A DNA stretch of 64,000 bases from Dermatophagoides farinae. Lineage: Eukaryota; Arthropoda; Arachnida; Sarcoptiformes; Pyroglyphidae. The stretch lies in NCBI RefSeq assembly GCF_024713945.1, contig NC_134677.1, positions 4,405,001-4,469,000 of the forward strand. The letters are read 5' to 3'. Below, one piece after another: positions 1 through 14,600 of this stretch. Each line of letters opens with the position of its first letter. Position 1 is the first letter of the stretch. Below the pieces are notes generated by a model that was given only the letters and a program-made list of their open reading frames with translations, searched no databases and was not told the origin of the DNA. The position numbers and the translations under genes are program-made.

Positions 1-3000
1 TCATATCTGAAAATGATTGTCCTCTTCAATTAATTAATTTTTGAATTGATTGATTCAATGATTGACATTAGATAATGATCGATTTAATGATGGAATCTAT
101 TAAATGTCATCGTTCATTCAATTTTTCAATGAAATTATATGCAAATAACGAATTCATTTGAGTGACTAAATCAACTTTTTCTTGAATTGAAAATGTTAAC
201 TCTTAAAATCTTTTTGGGATAGTCTATAAAAGTTTTTTTTTCACACTTTATTTGTTTGAATTTTTCTCCGTTTTTAATTCATTCACTGTATACAGTTTTT
301 ATGAAATGAATTTATTACTAGATGTTGTTGTTTCTGTGTTATGAAATTAAAAAAGAACAACAACAACAACAACGATGATGATGACAAGTTGATTAATTTT
401 TATGGCCATTGCCATAATTATTATAACTACTATCATTATCATCATCTGCCATGTAATACTACGCCCTGATTTTTTTTTATTCGAATTGGAATTTTATTTT
501 TCATTTGTTGTTTGACATTGATAAAATGAACTTTGGATGGAAAACTTTTTTTTTCCAATTTTGCTGTTGATGCTACTGTTCAATGTTGAATTTACATTTC
601 TTAGATTCGTGATTGTTACAAACATTTTTAAGGCTTCCGTTTCGTTTTCCTCATATTTCATTTTGTTAGTTTGTTGCATAAATATCGCTGAAAAGTTGAA
701 TAACATAAAAACAATATATTGAAAAAATCAACGAACCACACGAAAAAAAAGAACATCAACAATCATTGAATCAAGTCTTATTGATGACACGCAATAAGAA
801 TGGTTTTGGAGAAATTTTCTTTTGAAAAAAATGGCAGGTGTTTGACGTCATTTCATTAGCATCATGGATTTTTGTTTGGTTTCCTTGTTTTTCTTATTGA
901 ACTCTTCTCTCATTTTGTGTAAGTGCGGCCATTTTCATTCCAAACTTCATCCAAGATATTGGATAAAAAAAAGATTGGCGTCTGTCTTTACAATGTCTAT
1001 TTACTATAGAGATATTCAACTGAAAATAAATGTTGATGAAATATGAAATTCGTTCATCATCATAATCATCATTGCTTATGATGAGTACAAGCATATTCTA
1101 TTTTTATGGAATTTCACCATTTTCGAAAGGCTTCTTTCATCAACTTGTGAAAGTGAAAAAATGCGATTTTCTTGAAATTGAATACAAATGATAATTAAAT
1201 CAAACATCAATGAAAAATTGAAAAACCGTATTTGTGTAGTGAAAGTCTACAATAGAAAAAGTATCGAAAGAAACAATATTTTTAGCACATTGAACTCATT
1301 GTTCGTAACTGTAGGAAATAAAAAGAAGAATAAAGCCGATTATTATAGCTAATTATAGTTGATCTGTAGCCAATGATGATTAGCTATTATTGATCACGAT
1401 CACCATAAATATTATATAAATCATCAAACACAGAATTTACTGCGGTTTTCACTTATCATTCAATTCTGAATTGAACGGAAAATTTTACTCTACATTTTCA
1501 TATATATAGCTGAATAATTACGATCATCAATGATATAATTCTTTTGAAATTGTTGTTATTTTTGGTTGTTGAAATGATTGTAATACATCAAAATTTCTTC
1601 ATGGTTTTCATTGTAAACCCACACATACACACAGAATATCATGCTTTGTCTAATTAGTTGCCATTCGACTCTACAACTTTTTCTTCTCACACACTATAGA
1701 TTTTTAACTAATTTAATGTTGTGTGTATGTGTTTCACATCCTTGAATTAAAAAAAAAATCCACCGAATATAGAGAATTTATTCGTGTATTTTTCAAGTGT
1801 TTTTCTCGCAAACCATATCTCTTGTTTTATATACCTGATTCGTGTGTGTGTATGTGTATTTGTTTGATACCATCAAACACTACATGTGTGTGTGTATTCA
1901 TGATGATGATTAATGGTCACCGACCTATACAACAAACGGCAGGTGCACATCGAATATATATTATATAATAATAATAATTTAATGTATTGCACTAAAATTA
2001 TACAATTGAGGATGCCAGACAGTGCACTAGCAAACAGACACACACACAATGATTTTCCTATTTAGGATGATGATGATGAGGATCGATTTTTTTTGGGCGC
2101 TTCTTTGTTTTTTTATATGTTTTTCGAGTTTTCATTGATTATCAATCTTGACACTATGATATTCGGTGTTTTTGTTGGTTTTCATTTGCCGATCAGTTGG
2201 GCTATTGACCTAATGACTCACCAATAATTTTTTTTTTCTCGTATTACAGAAATTATTTTTCGAAATCTATTCACCAGAGAATCGATGCGGCTGTTTTTTA
2301 TTGTTTTCAAATTTGAAATTTTTTCCATCATAGTTTCCATTTGAGACATAAGGCTGATGATGATGATATTTGCTATGAAACAATTGGGAATAAAAAAAAA
2401 CGATACAAAAAAAAGATGAAAACCGGCATGTTGTCCTGTGTTTATTTTTTCTGTTGTCTGTTTTTAATTCTTTGTCGATTCAACACTTTATTTTTAGCAA
2501 GTTAAATAATTCAAGCGAATAAATTTTTTTGGTTTTGTTTTTGATGAACGCAAAAATAACTTTTGTCAAAGGACATTTGTTTGTCATTTGGACGACAAAT
2601 GATTCTTCTTACTTAGAAACAATATAGAAACACATTAGGGCCGAAGTTCAGAATCTTATAGCTAATCTCTTGATTCTGCTACCATAGCTATAAAATAGTG
2701 AAAGAGTTTATGATTGTTGAAAAATTGGAGCGGATATCAATGGACAAACATGACTTGATTGAAATTCCTAGGCAACTATTATAGTTGATATGCTTTTCAT
2801 TTTTGTGTGTGCATGTCATTTTCTGTGTCATTTTCAAGATTTAACGCTTACGATAAATCACACACGCAGCCTTTTGCTTATGACACATTCACACCAAAGT
2901 TGGACACATCATCATCATCACTTGTTTGTTTATACGTTTGGAGTTGATGATGAAAGATTATTTTTAGATTGACATTCATTATCATAATTCATAGTCCGAA

Positions 3001-4211
3001 TGAATGAATGAAATCATGGTGATGGTCGACATTGCTATGGATCGAATGACGGTCATAATGATGATGACACAATCCAATTGAATGAATAGATGAATGAAAT
3101 CATATTGTTCATTAATTTTATTTCTTATGAGTTAAACTAATAAATAGAAAAAAAATTTATTTGAAAGTCTAAACAAATAGATGTACAGTGATTGCTAATC
3201 TTTTAGTTTTGATTGCTTTGTTGGTTTGAATTGTAATCAAATGAATGATGAAAATTTACCACCACACATAAACCACAAGCAGCAGCATTCAACATCCAAA
3301 ACATTCATTTATGATGATCGAGCAGGATCGGCCTCACAACCACGATGGATTTTTTTTCACGTTTATTTATCGTTTTTGGAAACTGGAGTTATTTGTTACA
3401 GAAATTTTGCTGGGAAAACACCTATGAATGAATGAATGAATAGGGAAAAAAAATATTGAACGACAACAATAGTGATCATTTTGTATGTTCAGGTGTTCCA
3501 TTTGGTATTATTTTTTTGTGTTAGCCTCACTTCCGAACTTGGCTGGTTGATTGGTTTTGTGACCATGTGGGCTCGTGCTTGTTTTGTCTGTATGTATATA
3601 TGTTCATTCAGGCAACGAGGCCCTTATTGACTTTCATGCAGACAAAAGATCAAATAGTCTATTCATTTTTCCAACACCCGGTACTGGTTTTTTGTTTGTT
3701 TGTTCTGGTCTTTCATTTTTTTTTCGTCGTTGCTATTATTAAGATGGTACTAGTTCATTTTGTTCTTCTTTTGAATCGGATATTCTCACCTTAACTATGA
3801 TTACAAATCAAACTTTCTATTCAATCATACGCACATTGGGTTCTCCATTTTGTTTGAGGTTTTATTTTTTTATTTTTTTGAAAAAGTACACCACTTGAAA
3901 ATTGGAACTTTAAAAATTTAATTTAATCATTCAATAAGCCACGAAGAGTTTTTTCATTTTTTAAAGTGGATGAATGAATAATAACTTAAATAATGAAACT
4001 GTTGCATAATATTACATTGTATAAAGCATTGCATTGTAAATGATTTTTATGATTCAATTTTTTTCAATAATTTTGTATTTTTTTTTTTATTATCATTTCA
4101 TTATAGATTTCACGCATCCATCATCATCGTTTTATTGATATAATTAAATTGAAAATTCCGGAAACCGGATATATTTTTCATTGAATAGAATGCAATGATG
4201 CTATAATAATA
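1..4211. other. Intergenic region upstream of the Mcr-like gene
   Basis: AT-rich non-coding sequence. It contains short ATG/ATC runs, a CAACAA run near 358-373, TG/CA-rich patches near 1840-1890 and 2038-2048, and short GAAT/ATGA repeats near 3000 and 3423-3442. The open frames here are short, low-complexity and lack recognisable domains or matching splice sites. The promoter and any 5' non-coding exon of the downstream gene presumably lie here, but I cannot place them. Confidence 0.6.
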
Positions 4212-7200
4212 ATGTTTATAATGGATGATGATTCAATAGTTGAAAGTCATCAATCGGGACATTGGCAACGGCGACGACAACGACAATTTCAACAAAAACA
4301 CCAATCATTATTGGTTCAAAAAAATTGGATTGAAATGTACAAGTATTCAACATTGTTTCATGGCCATTATCGAAGGTTATTATGTTGCCTACTTGTATTG
4401 ATATTTTTCCTCATCGAAGGAATTCAATCACAACAATTTACGCCTATCGAACAACCAGGCTCACAACAACAAACACCATCGATATCATCATCACAATACC
4501 CTTCGGATTTAAAAATTCTGGCCAATAACAATCCTAACATCAACGATATAAATAGTGATCTCATTCTACCCGAACCGTAAGTTTATTCTTTTTTCTGATG
4601 ATTTTTACAATTTAAATTTTGTCTTATTATTGATTAGATAGATGCCTACTAGCAAAACTTGACAAAATCATTGCATTATTGATTATTCTACTTTTTTCCT
4701 AGTGTATTATAGTGAAAAAATGCTCTAATTCTTTTCATTCCATTTAAATGTTTTCTCAATAGTTTTCTATTGCAACTTTGGACCTGTTCTGCTTATTAGC
4801 AAAAACATTCACGTTGATTTCATTCAATCATTCTTGTCTTTTTCACCAAAAAAAAACTACAGAATATGGCACGTGTTTTGTCTTAATGGTGAATGTGTCA
4901 ATCAGTCAAAAAAAATTTTTTCCATCTCACTGCTTCACTGTGATTTGTGTTAAGAGCATGTTTCGTATCTTTTATTTTTGGTAGTGATGATGTTCAACCT
5001 TTCACGTAATATATTCTAACCTTAACGTTCGTGCCTTATTTTTTTGCCGTTTGTTCCACTTTAATTGGCCCATTTTCAATGTTGTTTGACATTTAAAGAA
5101 GGGGAATAACATCTATGATTCATCCATATAACATTGAATTTAGAATTACGATTCTTATTATTTTTATTGCGAATTTGAAATAATAATAATAATAAAGCGA
5201 TTTGCTCGAACGCTTTTCATAACCACGATTGTGTGTTTGTGAGTGTTGCAAAAAAAATAAATTTCAATGCCGCCATTGCCATATTCAAAAAAGACTACTA
5301 GACTAGAATTGGTTGAGAGAATGTAACCAAAGAAAAAAAAATTTCCATCCATGTCATTGAACCATTGTCGCGTGCATAATCAATGTTCATTCAGCTTGTA
5401 TTGTTTGTCTGTATATGTGTAACTGTTCGATGATGAAAGATACAGCTGGGCCATGTGATCCAGAAACAATTATTTTTTTGGCGAGCAAAGCAGGGTGCGT
5501 GATTCGCCTATATATTGTGATAATTCTTATGAGGATAGTAATGATGATGATTTTGTTTTTTATATGAAAAAACAAGGATCAAACATTTAAAATCAAACAA
5601 AATAAAGAATTACAATAATAGCGATATTAATATTGATTAAATCTATTTTTTGGTTTTTTCAATTGAATCGATGAATGATGCTCATATGATGATGGCTAGA
5701 TTTCATTTCATACTTGTCCCATTTCAGTTTGTTCATTTATTTTCTGAAATCAAATGATCCTGATGATGATTTTTTTTCTCACCATTACCAGAAATATCAA
5801 TTTGATTTTTTTTTATCTGAACAAAACATAGTGAAATTACAAATTCCAAATGTGAATACATATAAGATCCGGACTTGCAAAATTCAATGGACTTGATCGA
5901 ATTCATTGAAAAGCGGGCTCCTATTCAATATAAGCAATGATCCGTATGGTCTTTTTTTGTGATGTATAAAAAATTTTTCCAAGTCTTTAGAAAAAAATTA
6001 ATGACCTCTGACCGTGTTTCTGTTTGTGTGATTTGAATTTCAAATATTGTGATTTTCGCATTGATCAAAATAATAATAATTGTTTTTTATCCCGTTTCTT
6101 TTCAGAACTTATTTCATTGTAGCATCTCGTATTGTACGTCCCGGTCAAGTATATCGTTTACTAGTGACCATTTATCGTAGCGCTTCACCAATCAATGTTC
6201 GAGCTTCTTTACAACGTAATGGTATCGAATTATCATCAGCTGTGCAATTATGTAAAGAAAGTATTCCGGAAACATTGCTATTACGAATGCCAACGAATTC
6301 TTTACCCGGTACATATAAATTATGGATCGAAGGTAATGTTAATGAATATTTTGGTGGCAATATATTCCATAATGAAACAAAATTGGAATTCGAACAACGT
6401 TTTATGACCATATTTATAACGACCGACAAGCCGGTCTATATGCAAGGACAGACAGTACGATTTCGTGCAATGCCCGTCACAACGGATCTGAAATCATTTA
6501 CCGATGCAATCGATATTTATATGCTTGATCCTCGAGGCACAATCATGAGACGTTGGCTTTCAAGACAAACGAATCTTGGTATGTATTCGTGTCTAGAATT
6601 ATAATTTTTTTTTGAAATTTTGCTTAGTTTACACCTTTTTTCCCTGATATTACAATTCATAGCGTATATTAGTGATAGTAAACAAACTAATTAAGATATA
6701 GAATTATATACCACTGGGAAATAAAAGAGAATTTAGAATTTTGTTTTTGATGAAATTTTCTGCTCAGATCAGCTTTCGACAAATTTCAATTTTCGAAAGA
6801 AATTGTTTTTATGTTGCTATAGGCTAAATTTTTTCATCAGCTTTTGTTTGATTTCATGCCAATGATTTTTCTCAAATTCTTGTTTTGAACAATGTTATTA
6901 ATCGATCATCATTAACATCATGGCCAATAAATGTTTTGTTGTTTTGCCTACGTTTCGTCTTATTATTATAATCAGGTGCCGTCAGTCTTGAATATCCACT
7001 ATCACAGCAGCCGGTCTATGGACAAAATTGGACGATTAAAGTTGTCGCTCAAGGACAGGTGGAAACAAAACATTTTGCTGTTGAAGAATTCTGTATGTAC
7101 ATTTATTTAACTGTGATTACAAAATGACCAATTGTCCTTTTTCTCTTCACTTTTTGATCGATTCGATGCGTTTTTATTTCGATGAAATGAATGAATTTTG

Positions 7201-10200
7201 ATGATGATTATAATTGACGATAGATCAAACTCGTTTCGAAGTAAATGTTTCAATGTCTGCATTCTTCCAAGATACGGACGCCTACATTCGTGGTTCAGTG
7301 ATGTCCAAGTAAGTATTGTTCGAATTATTGTTGTTCGTTGACCACAATTATGACGGCATAATTCAACTATTTTATCTTTATTTCATATAGTTTTACGAGT
7401 GGTGTGCCAATCATCGGTAATTTGACCATTGTATATACATTGCAATTAGCTTCAACTTCCTATTCATTGTCTTCATCAACCATTTATAATAATAATCGAG
7501 CTAATATTAATTATTTTGATCGACCTGCCATCGAAACGACCGAACGATATGTATGATCTGATGTATGTTGTTTATTTTATTAATTAATGAAATTTTTTCT
7601 ACAATTTGAATAGTTTGATGGATATTATGAATTTCGTTTACCAATGTCAGAAATTATCACACAATTAGCGAAAGGTGCACAGGTCGATGGCGCTATGCTT
7701 ACTGTAACTGCTTATGTTGGTGAACGTTTCCTCAATCTAATCTATTCCGGTTATGCAAAAGCCTATATATTCAATTCTAAAATTCGTCTAAAATTTTTGG
7801 GCCCAAATCCACAAACTTTTAAACCACCAATGCCTTTCAAAGCCTATGCAGTATTGTCACATTCGGATGGATCGCCTATACATCGTGATTATCTTTACAC
7901 CGATCGAATTGAAGTCCATACACGTGTAAATTCAAGAGGAGGAATACTAGGATCCTTCAAAGAAGAAGTGCCAATGTCGAAAAATGAATACGGTCTTTGG
8001 GAAATTAAAGTTAATTTACGAAATCTGCTTAACAATGACATGTTAGCTCTTAAAAATGTTGATTCGATATCATTGCAAGCATTTTTCAAAGATGTTTATG
8101 GTTCAACGGTTAAATCTCCTGAGTTACGCGTTTTCGCTACCTATGCTCCCAATAATCGTTTAATTCAGATATCAACAAGTACAATGAAACCTAGTGTTGG
8201 CCAATATATCATTTTCCATGTACGCACAAATTACTATGTCAACCTGTTCAGTTATTTAGTCATATCAAAGGGAATCATTTTGGTTGCTGGTCGTGAAGAG
8301 ATGAACTCAATGTTAAAAACATTCACATTTACGATTTCATCGGAAATGGCGCCAAGCGCTACAATTATCGTATATGATGTTGCACCTGGCGGAGAAGTGA
8401 TCGCCGATTCATTGACATTCCCTGTTGATGGCATTTCTCGTAACAATTTCACTGTTGCATTGAATAATCGGAAAGATAAAACAGGTGATACGATTGAAGT
8501 GGTGGTTTTTGCACAACCTGGCTCATATATTGGTTTATCAGCATTGGATAAAGATCTTTTTGGTATAAATGCTGACAATCAACTTAGTTACGCACATGTC
8601 CAACAAAAAATGATCAGTTTTGATGATATTCTACCGTTGAATAATGCATCATTAAGCTATAGCTGGTATTCACGTTACGGAATTCTCGACCGATTCTTTT
8701 ATTTCCCATCACCAACATTTGGCATCGATACTAATCAAACATTTGAGGTATATCATTTATAAATGATTCAAAACGAAAATTCTAATGATGGTTTTTTTAT
8801 AATAGCATGCCGGTCTTATTGTATTCACCGATGGCAATCTAGTACGTCGACCAGAAACTTGTAATCGAACTCGTGGATTACTCACCTGTATGGATGGTGG
8901 ATGTTATCATTTTTCGAAAAAATGCGATGGTCGTTCGGATTGTCGTGATGGAAGTGACGAAAGCCTTTGTATGTTTGAATTTTTTTTCTCTTTTTGCGAT
9001 TATATTCGATTTTTTCTCATTAGGTCAAAATAACGACCAATATAATATGGCTCATTTTCGTATGACACGAACGAATCGTTTACAACGTTTATATGACAAT
9101 AGTTGGCTATGGAAAGATGTTTTTATTGGTCCACTCGGCTATCATATATTCAAAGTTCCAGTACCAAACGCTCCAGTTAATTGGATTATATCCGCATTCG
9201 GAATGAGTAAATCACATGGATTCGGTATTCAACGTTCCAAACTGAAGCATTCAAGTGTCCGTCCATTTTATATGAATGTTGAAATGCCTTCGAGTTGTTT
9301 GCTTGGAGAACAGATTGGTATTCGTATCAGTATTTTCAATTATCTTCCATATGAAATTGAAGTGGTCGTTATTCTTGCTCGATCTCCCGATTACAAATTC
9401 GTTCACGTCGAATCACTTGGTCGAGTGCAATCGTATAATCCACGTACATCGTTCGGACAACATCAACATTTGATCATGATTTATCCTAGTCGAACCAAAG
9501 TTGTTTACATGCCCATTGTTGCTACAAGAATCGGTGACATCAATGTTACTGTTATGGCCAAAACACAAGTAGCCAAAGATATTGTTACAAAAACAATTCA
9601 TGTTGAACCGGATGGAATACCACAAATGACACACACATCGGTTGTTCTTGATTTATCACAAGGTGCCTACCTGATAAAATATCTTGAAACGAATGTCACC
9701 GAAAGTCCAATTATACCCTATCGAAAAGAACGACGCTATGTTTTTGGATCAAATCGTGCAAAAGTCACCGTCGTTGGTGATGTTATTGGTCCTGCTTTTC
9801 CAACGATACCTATGAATGCTACCTCTATGCTAAGAAAACCATTCGATGCATCCGAACCGTCAATGTTTAGCTTTGCTGTAAACGTATACACATTGCTTTA
9901 TCTTCGTTACACCGGCCAAAGAAAACCGAACCTCGAGAAAGAAGTTTTCCGATACTTAAACATTGATTATCAACGTCAATTAAGTTACCAGAATTCGGAT
10001 GGTTCATTCCGAGCTTTTCGATGGCATCAAACACCATCAGTATGGATGACTGCATTCTGTGCTCGTATTTTACACCTTTCAACGTTTCAAGAATGGGAAA
10101 ATTTCCTTTACATTGATCCCAAAGTAATACAGAATGCTATCGTTTGGTTGTTGAACCAACAGCAAGCAGATGGCTCATTTGTTGAATACCCGATGCAGAG

Positions 10201-11683
10201 TCCATTAAATCGACGAACCAATATGACTTCAAGCATATCGTTAACTGCTCATGTTTTGATCACATTGGCCGAAGTTCGTGATCTAAGTGGTGAAGTTGAT
10301 TCAAAAGCTACTAGTGCACGAACTTCAGCGCAACGATTTCTTGAAAGAGCTTTACATGTGGTTAAAGATTATGAAGATCCATATGAACTTGCCATTGTAA
10401 CCTATGCCTTAACATTGGTCGAATCAGTCGAAGCTGTTGAAGGTTTTAATCATCTTTACTTACGAATGCGTGAAGTTAGCGGTATGCGTTATTGGGGCAA
10501 AGAACCTGTAGCTCCTATTCGTACACAGGTAGAAAGTAATCGACCATTTATACTGCCACGTCTTCCAAATAGATTTGACTCCTCAAATGTCGCTACAACT
10601 GCTTACGGATTATTAATCCATATCAAGCGTCAAGCATTCATACAGAAAGAAATTGTTGAATGGCTCAATTTCCAACGTTTATATGATTCAGGATGGTCAA
10701 CAACTGAAGACACAATTGTCGCCCTACAAGCATTGATCGATTATTCAAACAAAGATCGTTTACGTGATGTCACCGATATAACTATAACAGTCGAAGCTCC
10801 AACGTCTCATAATTTTTCCTCAATGATACATATAAACGAAGAGAATATCTCGAAAATGCAATCGATCGATATACCAAATGCATTTGGTGCAGTCACAATC
10901 AAAGCTCAAGGATCTGGTGTAGCTATCGTACAATTAAATGTGGAATATTGTGTTGATTGGCCACAATTCCAGATTCAACCACCGATTCGATCATTTGATC
11001 TAGATGTATCCGCTACATTTACTGGGCGTAATAGTTCACATATTACATTTAAATCTTGTCAACGATGGATACATACACGAGAAAGTCTATCATCTGGTAT
11101 GGCCGTTCTAGAAGTAACCGTACCTACCGGCTATTTCATACAACAGCAAGATCTGGATAGAATGGTTCGTTCTAACATTCAGAACAAATTGAAAGAAGCA
11201 CGATATTTCGAACGAAAAGTTGTCTTCTATTTTAATTCTGTAAGTAATCTGAAATTTTTCTAATGAGGCAAGTTCTAATCAAATTTTCTGTTTTCAGCTT
11301 GATACAAGTTTTACTTGCGTTTCATTTACGGTACAACGATGGTATCCAGTTGCAAATCTTACACGTTACATTCCTATCCGTGTTTATGATTATTATGCTC
11401 CAGGTAAATCATTATTAATATTCAAAACATGTTCTTATTTTTTTCTGTCTCTCTCTCTCTTTCTACAGAACGTTTCAATGAAACAATGTTCAGTACACAG
11501 AATTTATATTATCTAAGCGTCTGTCATGTCTGTGGTTCTTATCAATGTCCATATTGTCCAATTTTCAGCTCTTCACCTTATTGTTCATCACCGAATTTGA
11601 TTTTATTATTCATATCCATATTGATGGTAATCATCACAATGTTTTATTCATCATCACCATCATCAAATATTGTCATTATTTAA
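4212..11683 (+). CDS. Mcr: Macroglobulin complement-related protein (TEP6/Mcr-like), thioester-less, with LDLa domain
   Basis: Ten exons with consistent phases: 4212-4576, 6106-6578, 6976-7092, 7224-7308, 7391-7550, 7614-8747, 8806-8968, 9024-11239, 11298-11403, 11469-11683 (1677 residues). Seen: a hydrophobic signal near residues 56-72 (LLCCLLVLIFFLIEG), macroglobulin domains opening with a typical stretch (YFIVASRIVRPGQVYR), MG2/MG3 signatures (TDKPVYMQGQTVRFRA), an LDLa domain at 797-833, an alpha-2-macroglobulin/TED/receptor-binding block from exon 8, and a Cys-rich tail ending in a hydrophobic segment (NLILLFISILMVIITMFY) that could be a membrane anchor or GPI signal. The thioester GCGEQ is replaced by PFDASEP near residue 1106. 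Known: Drosophila Mcr combines an LDLa with a lost thioester and acts at septate junctions and in immune binding. Inferred: a secreted or surface scaffold, not a covalent opsonin. Start: Met 42 (4335) would give a more normal signal peptide than 4212. No poly(A) signal was assigned. CD109-like TEPs are the alternative, but the LDLa and dead thioester favour Mcr. Confidence 0.9.
4577..6105 (+). other. Intron 1 of the Mcr-like gene (1.5 kb)
   Basis: Donor GTAAGT follows CCGAACC, and the acceptor is TTTCTTTTCAG. The phase-2 junction restores a proline in the sequence LPEPTYFIVASR, which supports both sites. The intron is AT-rich and shows no coding or repeat content beyond short homopolymers. 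It separates the signal-peptide exon from the macroglobulin domains. Confidence 0.75.
8860..9025 (+). other. LDL-receptor class A domain of the Mcr-like protein
   Basis: Six cysteines in LDLa spacing (residues 797-833) end with the acidic calcium-binding signature CDGRSDCRDGSDE. The last cysteine is made by splicing T from exon 7 (ends 8968) to GT of exon 8 (starts 9024). The insert lies between the macroglobulin/bait half and the complement-like half of the protein, the placement known for the Drosophila Mcr/TEP6 class. Calcium binding is inferred from the conserved acidic residues. Confidence 0.9.
9839..9859 (+). other. Degenerate thioester site (PFDASEP in place of the GCGEQ region)
   Basis: The flanking context of a thioester domain is present. 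The preceding strand ends in GPAFPTIP and the following helix reads SMFSFAVNVYTLLYL, matching the usual NMxxFxPNxxVLxYL. The Cys and Gln that form the internal thioester are both absent. This shows directly that covalent target attachment by this domain is not possible. The surrounding frame is intact, so this is divergence and not a frameshift. Confidence 0.85.
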
Positions 11684-14600
11684 AGAAAAATGTCACCATT
11701 ATAACAAAATAATCTTGTTAAATGAATTGAATTATCGCTTGCTTATCTGTATCTCATTGTTGCTATTGTTGAATATATGTTATGTACGTTTGTATTACGT
11801 TAAACATCAGTCATCATATTTTTCATTCATTCATTCGATTTGTTAACTGGCCATTTTTTGGGAGAAAATTTCACTGACGGGCCATAGAACTAAAATGATA
11901 TTTTCCTCAATTTTTTTTTTGATTTTTATTTATGATAATGAAAAATACACAATAACAAGAAAAATTTTATTCATTTATTCATGTCAAACGCAATATCACA
12001 TCCCATTGGATTCTATTATCAATGAAATTATAATGACATTATCCGATGAGATTACCTTTGTACATTTCTTATCTGTATTTTTAAATTATATTTTTATTTT
12101 AGTTTTTTTCTTACTGCTTCTTATATATTTTTCATACAGCTTCCAATCATTATGAAAAGTTAATGGAATTCGGAGAAAAAAGACTAATGAAATTTCCGAT
12201 TCACCTTATTCAATAAGGCTTATTGGTAATGTCGATTATCTGAATCTGTATAAATGTGTTTATAATTTTTTCTTGATGTCATCCTAAACATGCTTATTTC
12301 TTATTCTTATTCAAAAAATAATGAATTTTTTTTAAAGAGAAAGAATCGGTTATATTATTAATAGATGGTCATAAGATGTCAGTAACGGTCAATTTTAAAT
12401 TGTCACTTGTAGTAAATCGTTTATGCCGGACGATTTAGGATCAGTAGTGTCAATGATGATGGTTTTTTTTGTTTTTTTTTCCTCATCGAGCATTTTGAAA
12501 TGATATGAATGGCTAAAAAACTTTTTTCTTTCTATACAGAATAAAACATATTGGCATCAATTTTATGATCCCATTATACACCGTTGATGTTTAAAGTTGA
12601 TGATGTGAAAATCAATATTTCATTCAAATACAAATCGAATTTATGTAGGAATAATGGTTACTATCTGGTACGGAAAAGATTAAATAAAAAAACCTCCGAT
12701 AATGATGATGATGATGATGATGGCAATGAAAATGGACAATGAACAATGCAAAACGTATAAAACAATCAATGAAAACAAATGGTTTATTGAACCGTAAAAA
12801 AAATTCCAACAGCGATATCGATAATATACACAAATGCCTATTATTTTGATCTAACTAGTCAAAAGATTTTCTATGAAGAAATCAATGTGTATATTGCAAA
12901 ATTATTACACAGAGAAATAATAGATTGAATCGATTGAATTTTGATTATTGGTTTTTGTTTTTTATTCTCATGTTCTCATGTTGACTTTTTTTGAAGATTC
13001 CATATATTGCTTATACTAATGATTTCTGAAAATGATGATGGTGATGATGATTATGGTTTTAGAAAACCAACATTTGAGAATAAGTTTTAGTTTTTTTTTC
13101 TGTACAAACTATGGTGTCAAATGGTCATTTAGATAAATTAGCACAATAGTCAAAGTGTAGAATATTTGTCATTGATATTCAGTCTGTAATGTTTGCTCTA
13201 TAGTCAGATGACCGATGAATCAACACTGTTTTACCCATATATATAGAGAAAATATTCCTGATGATAGTCAATTTGATGTCTTTCCTGATCGTGTGTGTGT
13301 GTACTCAACCTTCATTGATCTTTGTTTTTCTTCTGATCAACTATATTTGTATTATTATTTTATTCGTTTTCATTTGTTTTATTGTCATTAAATCATTAAA
13401 TTAATTAAATAAATATAACACAAAGCAACAATGACTCAGAAACAAAAAAAAAACAAGAATCAGTTGATGAAACAAAATGGAAGAAATGAGAAAAAGAAAT
13501 AAAAACAATCAGTGAAGCGTAATAATTAACGATAGTAATACGGTTTTAGCAACGTTGTTACTATGGAAGCTTTTTTTATTTTAATGGTACGTTTTTTCTG
13601 GTTTATGCTTCCAGAAAAAAAAATTCATCAAAAATGAATAATCGCAACTGACCACCAAGTAAAAATAAAAGTATCATTATTTTCAATAATGTGATTATAC
13701 ATACAAAATAGTGTTACCAAATTTAATGACAACAATCATATCATAACAATAATTAGATTGTATGTATGGCCATACCAATACTCTCAATACACTCCATTCA
13801 CTCTTTTCATTCATATTAGTGGAATATTATAGAATTTTTTTTAGAAATTGAGAATGAGAATAAAATGGCAATGACAAAAAGAATTCTCAAGACCAAAACT
13901 AAAAAAAAAAAAATTAATAATCACCTTTATGTTGTCATTATAAAAAGTAGGAAAAATAGTGAAACAAAATGTTGAATACTAAAGTTCTGAGTGCAATATT
14001 TATAGTTCATTATAATCATGATGATGAACATGATAAACAGTTAAGCCAATTAACATGGGTAATAGGGTTAAAAACAAATTCTTGACGCAAGTAATAAGCC
14101 AAAAAAAAAAAGAAAAATAAAACTCGGACCATCAAAGATTTATGAATGATGAAGACAAATGAAAGAAAAAAAAATTTGATCTAACGTGCGTCAGATGTTA
14201 AATTTTTTTTTTGCTGACGATTTCAAAAAAAGTGAAAAATGACATTTTAAAAAATCTCTTAGTCTGTAAACTTTTCAAACAATTAGCTTCATAAAAAAAT
14301 GTCGATCATTCTATAATGATTCGATAATTCAAAACAGCCAAAAAGCATAAATTTTTACGCATCATTTATTACGCAAAAAGTAAAAAAAAATGAAACCATA
14401 CCAAAAAACAATGAGCTCTGATTAATCGAATGAAAATTTACGGTCGCTATGGTCATTACCAACTAATGATATTGATTTAAAAAATTGGAATCATATGATA
14501 CCACAATTTTTTGGCAAAAAAAAGCACGTAATAAATTTATCATCGTCGTCGGACACAATGACTTTCTGATTTCTTTTTTATTAATCATTAAACCATTCAT

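Noticed and set aside
3226-3435. 69-codon frame before the Mcr-like gene
   Set aside because: Considered as an upstream exon, but no in-phase donor or acceptor joins it to 4212-4576 and the sequence is not macroglobulin-like.
4778-4984. Frame inside intron 1 of the Mcr-like gene
   Set aside because: The homology-supported junction 4576/6106 skips it and reads cleanly into the first macroglobulin domain.
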